From: DATFLS01 sp964413425
GTDB taxonomy: Bacteria > Fidelibacterota > JAANXI01
Length of the DNA stretch: 32,515 nt
Direction: 5' to 3'
NCBI GenBank assembly: GCA_964413425.1
Contig: CAYPST010000040.1
Coordinates: 1-32,515 of the forward strand
Position numbers and translations under genes: made by a program. Positions 30,483 through 32,515 of the stretch are shown here, in pieces (position 1 is the first letter of the stretch; every line of letters starts with the position of its first letter). Under the pieces are notes generated by a model, which saw only the letters and a program-made list of their open reading frames with translations, did no database searches and had not been told where the DNA came from.

Positions 30483-31267
30483 ATTCCCTCATCGAGTTCG
30501 CAAACTATACCTATCACTATCCGGACGGTACCACTGCCTTATCCGGATTCACCATGAGGGTGCAGGAAAAGGAACGGGTCGGAATCGTCGGTCCCAACGG
30601 TGCAGGAAAGACCACTGCACTGCTGGCCCTTTCCGGGCTGATATTCGGTGAGGGAACGATTCGAATTGATGGCGAAACATTGCATAAGAAAAACGGCCGT
30701 CAATTGAGGAAACAGGTTGGATTCGTTTTTCAGAATCCGGATGATCAACTATTTATGCCAACGGTCTACGAAGATGTGGTATTCGGACCGCAAAATCTCG
30801 GTTGGAGTGCGGAGCAGGTCGAAATTGCTGCCAGAGATGCTCTGGATGCCGTTGAACTCCCGGGGTACGAACAGAAATCATCCCATCATCTCAGCACCGG
30901 AGAGAAAAAACGAGTGACCATTGCAACCGTGCTTGCAATGCAACCGGATATTCTGGTGCTGGATGAGCCGACAACCAATCTGGACCCGCATGCCAGACGG
31001 CGGCTGATTCAACTGCTGGCAACGCTGGAAATTTCAACTATCATCGCCGGGCATGATCTTGAACTCATCCTGGAATTATGCAATCGTGCCGTCATTATGA
31101 ATAACGGCAAAGTAATGCGAACAGGGGAGCCCGAAAAATTGTTTCAAGACAAGTCGTTGATGGAGGAAAATTTACTGGAAATCCCGTATTCATTACGAAA
31201 TGTAAAAGGCAGGCCTGCTGAGATACCTCGTCCGTTGAAATCTCCTCCCTCTTCTCTTGATTTGTAG
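30479..31267 (+). CDS. cbiO: ECF transporter ATPase CbiO/NikO
   Basis: Encodes 262 residues; I take the ATG at 30479, which overlaps the cbiQ stop by 4 bp, rather than the in-frame start six codons upstream. ABC ATPase motifs: Walker A GPNGAGKTT (38-46), Q-loop FQNPDDQ, signature HLSTGEKKRV (a common ECF variant of LSGGQ), Walker B DILVLDEPTTNLD and a switch histidine in IIAGHDLEL. It powers nickel or cobalt uptake through CbiM-CbiQ. The last 45 residues are a variable tail. It is the last gene of the nickel module; no terminator is obvious after it. Confidence 0.9.
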   Translation: MNSLIEFANYTYHYPDGTTALSGFTMRVQEKERVGIVGPNGAGKTTALLALSGLIFGEGTIRIDGETLHKKNGRQLRKQVGFVFQNPDDQLFMPTVYEDVVFGPQNLGWSAEQVEIAARDALDAVELPGYEQKSSHHLSTGEKKRVTIATVLAMQPDILVLDEPTTNLDPHARRRLIQLLATLEISTIIAGHDLELILELCNRAVIMNNGKVMRTGEPEKLFQDKSLMEENLLEIPYSLRNVKGRPAEIPRPLKSPPSSLDL

Positions 31268-31389
31268 AATTCCTCCCCTCCCGTCTTGCTACAAATGAGA
31301 AATCCGGTCTTCAATGGTAACTAAATTTATCTTATTTGCCACTATAGCCAGTGATCCACTGTTTTGGCATGTATATTGCAAAAAAATTT

Positions 31390-31404
31390 GTGACCGAAGG
31401 TTAC
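31390..31404. promoter_or_regulatory. Possible operator upstream of the Rrf2 gene
   Basis: GTGACC-GAA-GGTTAC is an inverted repeat with one mismatch, 41 bp upstream of the start at 31445. Rrf2 proteins commonly regulate their own gene, so this is a plausible but unproven site. Confidence 0.28.
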
Positions 31405-31444
31405 CTGGAACGAGCATTTAAACTATTAAAATACGAGTGGAAGT

Positions 31445-31897
31445 ATGATTGAAATCACGAAAGCAGCAGAATACAGTTTGCGGGCAACCGCAGCACTGGT
31501 TGATTTCTACAATCAGGGACAAACAGCGACGGTCTCCGAAATTGCTGTGGGGGAAGCGATTCCTGAATCGTTCTTGCGCAAATTATTGAAGCCGCTTATT
31601 CGAGATCACATCGTCAAATCAGAGCGGGGATATTCCGGGGGGATTACCCTGGCAAGGGATCCGGAGAATATTTCAGTCTTAGATGTTATCGAGGCGGTTG
31701 ACGGGAAAGTGAGTCTTAATGAATGTGTTCTGGACCCCTCTGAGTGCGGATTTATTCAAACCTGCGTATTGTATGATGTTTGGACTGAAACAACTGAAGT
31801 GTTGAAGCACCAGCTGCAGGGATATTCTCTGGCCGACGTCAGGCGGAACAATGTGAAGAAAGCTTCCGGCAAACGCATGAAATCATCCGCAAAATAA
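31445..31897 (+). CDS. Rrf2-family transcriptional regulator, possible Fe-S sensor
   Basis: Encodes 150 residues with the Rrf2 winged-helix domain: ITKAAEYSLRATAALV, IAVGEAIPESFLRKLLKPLIRDHIVKSERGYSGGITLARDPENISVLDVIEAVDG. Three cysteines follow in ECVLDPSECGFIQTCVLYDVW with spacing C-x6-C-x5-C, close to the C-x5-C-x5-C of IscR-type sensors. An iron-sulfur cluster is likely, so it may sense redox, NO or cluster status. The target is not obvious: no isc, suf or NO-detoxification genes are visible in the window. The nickel module upstream is separate, with a 177-bp gap and its own palindrome. Confidence 0.85.
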   Translation: MIEITKAAEYSLRATAALVDFYNQGQTATVSEIAVGEAIPESFLRKLLKPLIRDHIVKSERGYSGGITLARDPENISVLDVIEAVDGKVSLNECVLDPSECGFIQTCVLYDVWTETTEVLKHQLQGYSLADVRRNNVKKASGKRMKSSAK

Positions 31898-32515
31898 TTC
31901 TGCTGTCCCCGGCAGTCTGTGCGAATTCACCTGCTTCAGTCAGGCACCTTTTCGATACCGGTCCCTTCACAAGGAGTTTAATCCTGGATGTCCGGACTGC
32001 CTTGTTGTTTTTTCTGCCGACCAGAGATCCCGGGCGGGATCAATGGCGGAGGAGGGCGCCACCGGCCGTTGGCTGCATTGGACGCCAACGAAGGTACATT
32101 GCCCTGCTGTCAGGAAGTTATCCATCTGAACACAGCGGAAGGTTTCTGGAGTTGAAAGCCCCCTCGCAGAGCTGTTAGCCCTCTGATTGCTCACCACTCA
32201 GTGATGCAGAACCTCGCTTTACGATTCGAGGTGTTTTCTTTTTGGAAATCTGCCGGCTTTGGGCCAGACGGAGTCATCTGAGGTTCGTTCAGGGAAGCGG
32301 GTGGGTTTTTTGCGGTTTTGAACTTTTGTCTTCTTGAGACCACTATATCCCGAGAGGGATCCCGGTGGGAGAAACCACTGCCTGCCCCGACACGTCGGGG
32401 AATGATCACGAATTGTAATAATAGACTAAAACATACTCATGATATTGTGTAATAAAAGAATATGATTATTAAGATAACTCAGTATAAATTCGTGACTCTC
32501 TGCGAGTGCTCTCTC
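31898..32515. other. Repeat-rich region without a supported gene at the window edge
   Basis: Two minus-strand open frames (31967-32197 and 32191-32409) have no recognisable family. The DNA contains palindromes GATCCC-GGGC-GGGATC (32026-32041), a TCCC..GGGATCCC..GGGA element (32348-32370) and CCCCGAC-AC-GTCGGGG (32385-32400), and becomes AT-rich after 32410. I read it as intergenic repeat DNA. Confidence 0.5.
32348..32370 (+). repeat. GGGATCCC-centred palindrome, copy at the window edge
   Basis: TCCC (32348-32351), GGGATCCC (32356-32363) and GGGA (32367-32370) reproduce the plan of the elements at 17862-17886 and 17992-18013. It is followed by GAGAAACCAC rather than the GATGNACAC tail of those copies. 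Confidence 0.55.

Noticed and set aside
31967..32409. Two minus-strand open frames at the window edge
   Set aside because: Low-complexity products with no family; the DNA beneath is repeat-like with several palindromes.
1..32515. tRNA or rRNA genes
   Set aside because: I looked through the intergenic regions for T-loop (GGTTCGAATCC-like) and rRNA signatures and found none.

Overview
The window is a 32.5-kb stretch of a Gram-negative, double-membrane bacterium. It carries ADP-heptose (LPS core precursor) genes, lipoproteins, beta-barrel-like outer-membrane proteins and Tat and Sec export signals. The gene mix points to the FCB side of the tree (Marinimicrobia, Calditrichota or KSB1-like lineages). 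It includes a DUF5916/CBM9-like protein, an LPP20 plus DUF6175 pair, a MetallophosN/C-type phosphoesterase, a Tat-dependent Gfo/Idh/MocA oxidoreductase and a long archaeal-type PurC. This placement is an inference from gene content; there is no rRNA or other marker. A run of exactly 100 N (3692-3791) shows the sequence is a draft scaffold.

Layout. 1-1050: gene-poor, with palindromic repeats. A decayed REP-associated tyrosine transposase (RAYT) lies between two direct copies of a double-hairpin repeat. 1054-4714: secreted metallophosphoesterase, small outer-membrane protein, a lipoprotein cut by the assembly gap, and a SagB-type nitroreductase. 5001-9002 (minus strand): a zinc alcohol dehydrogenase broken at a palindromic repeat, then three exported proteins of unknown role (propeller-like protein, small secreted protein, glycosidase-like lipoprotein) behind a good sigma70-type promoter. 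9685-16009: a six-gene plus-strand cluster with every step from sedoheptulose-7-phosphate to ADP-heptose, including an unusual fusion of the heptose kinase to a HAD phosphatase-like domain, plus an AGE-family epimerase and an uncharacterised protein. 16180-17559: Tat-exported Gfo/Idh/MocA oxidoreductase. 18034-23318 (minus): DUF5916 outer-membrane protein and an LPP20/DUF6175 envelope pair. 23539-28470 (plus): PurC, alpha-glucan phosphorylase and a metallo-beta-lactamase-fold hydrolase. 28754-31267: a nickel module, NikR followed by CbiM/NikM, CbiQ and CbiO. 31445-31897: an Rrf2 regulator with three cysteines that may hold an Fe-S cluster.

How the genes work together. The heptose cluster should supply ADP-heptose for LPS core. 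No separate GmhB phosphatase gene is present, and the HAD domain fused to the kinase would fill that step. NikR probably controls the adjacent nickel ECF importer. The other genes are mostly stand-alone or in pairs.

The intergenic DNA is the most unusual part. At least four families of short palindromic or composite repeats recur: REP doublets around the RAYT remnant, a CCTAAGTTGAGCGA hairpin family, a TAGCACACA/GATGNACAC family that starts 7-20 bp after stop codons, and a GGGATCCC-centred palindrome family. Several clean palindromes that look like operators also sit between genes. No tRNA, rRNA or CRISPR array was seen.
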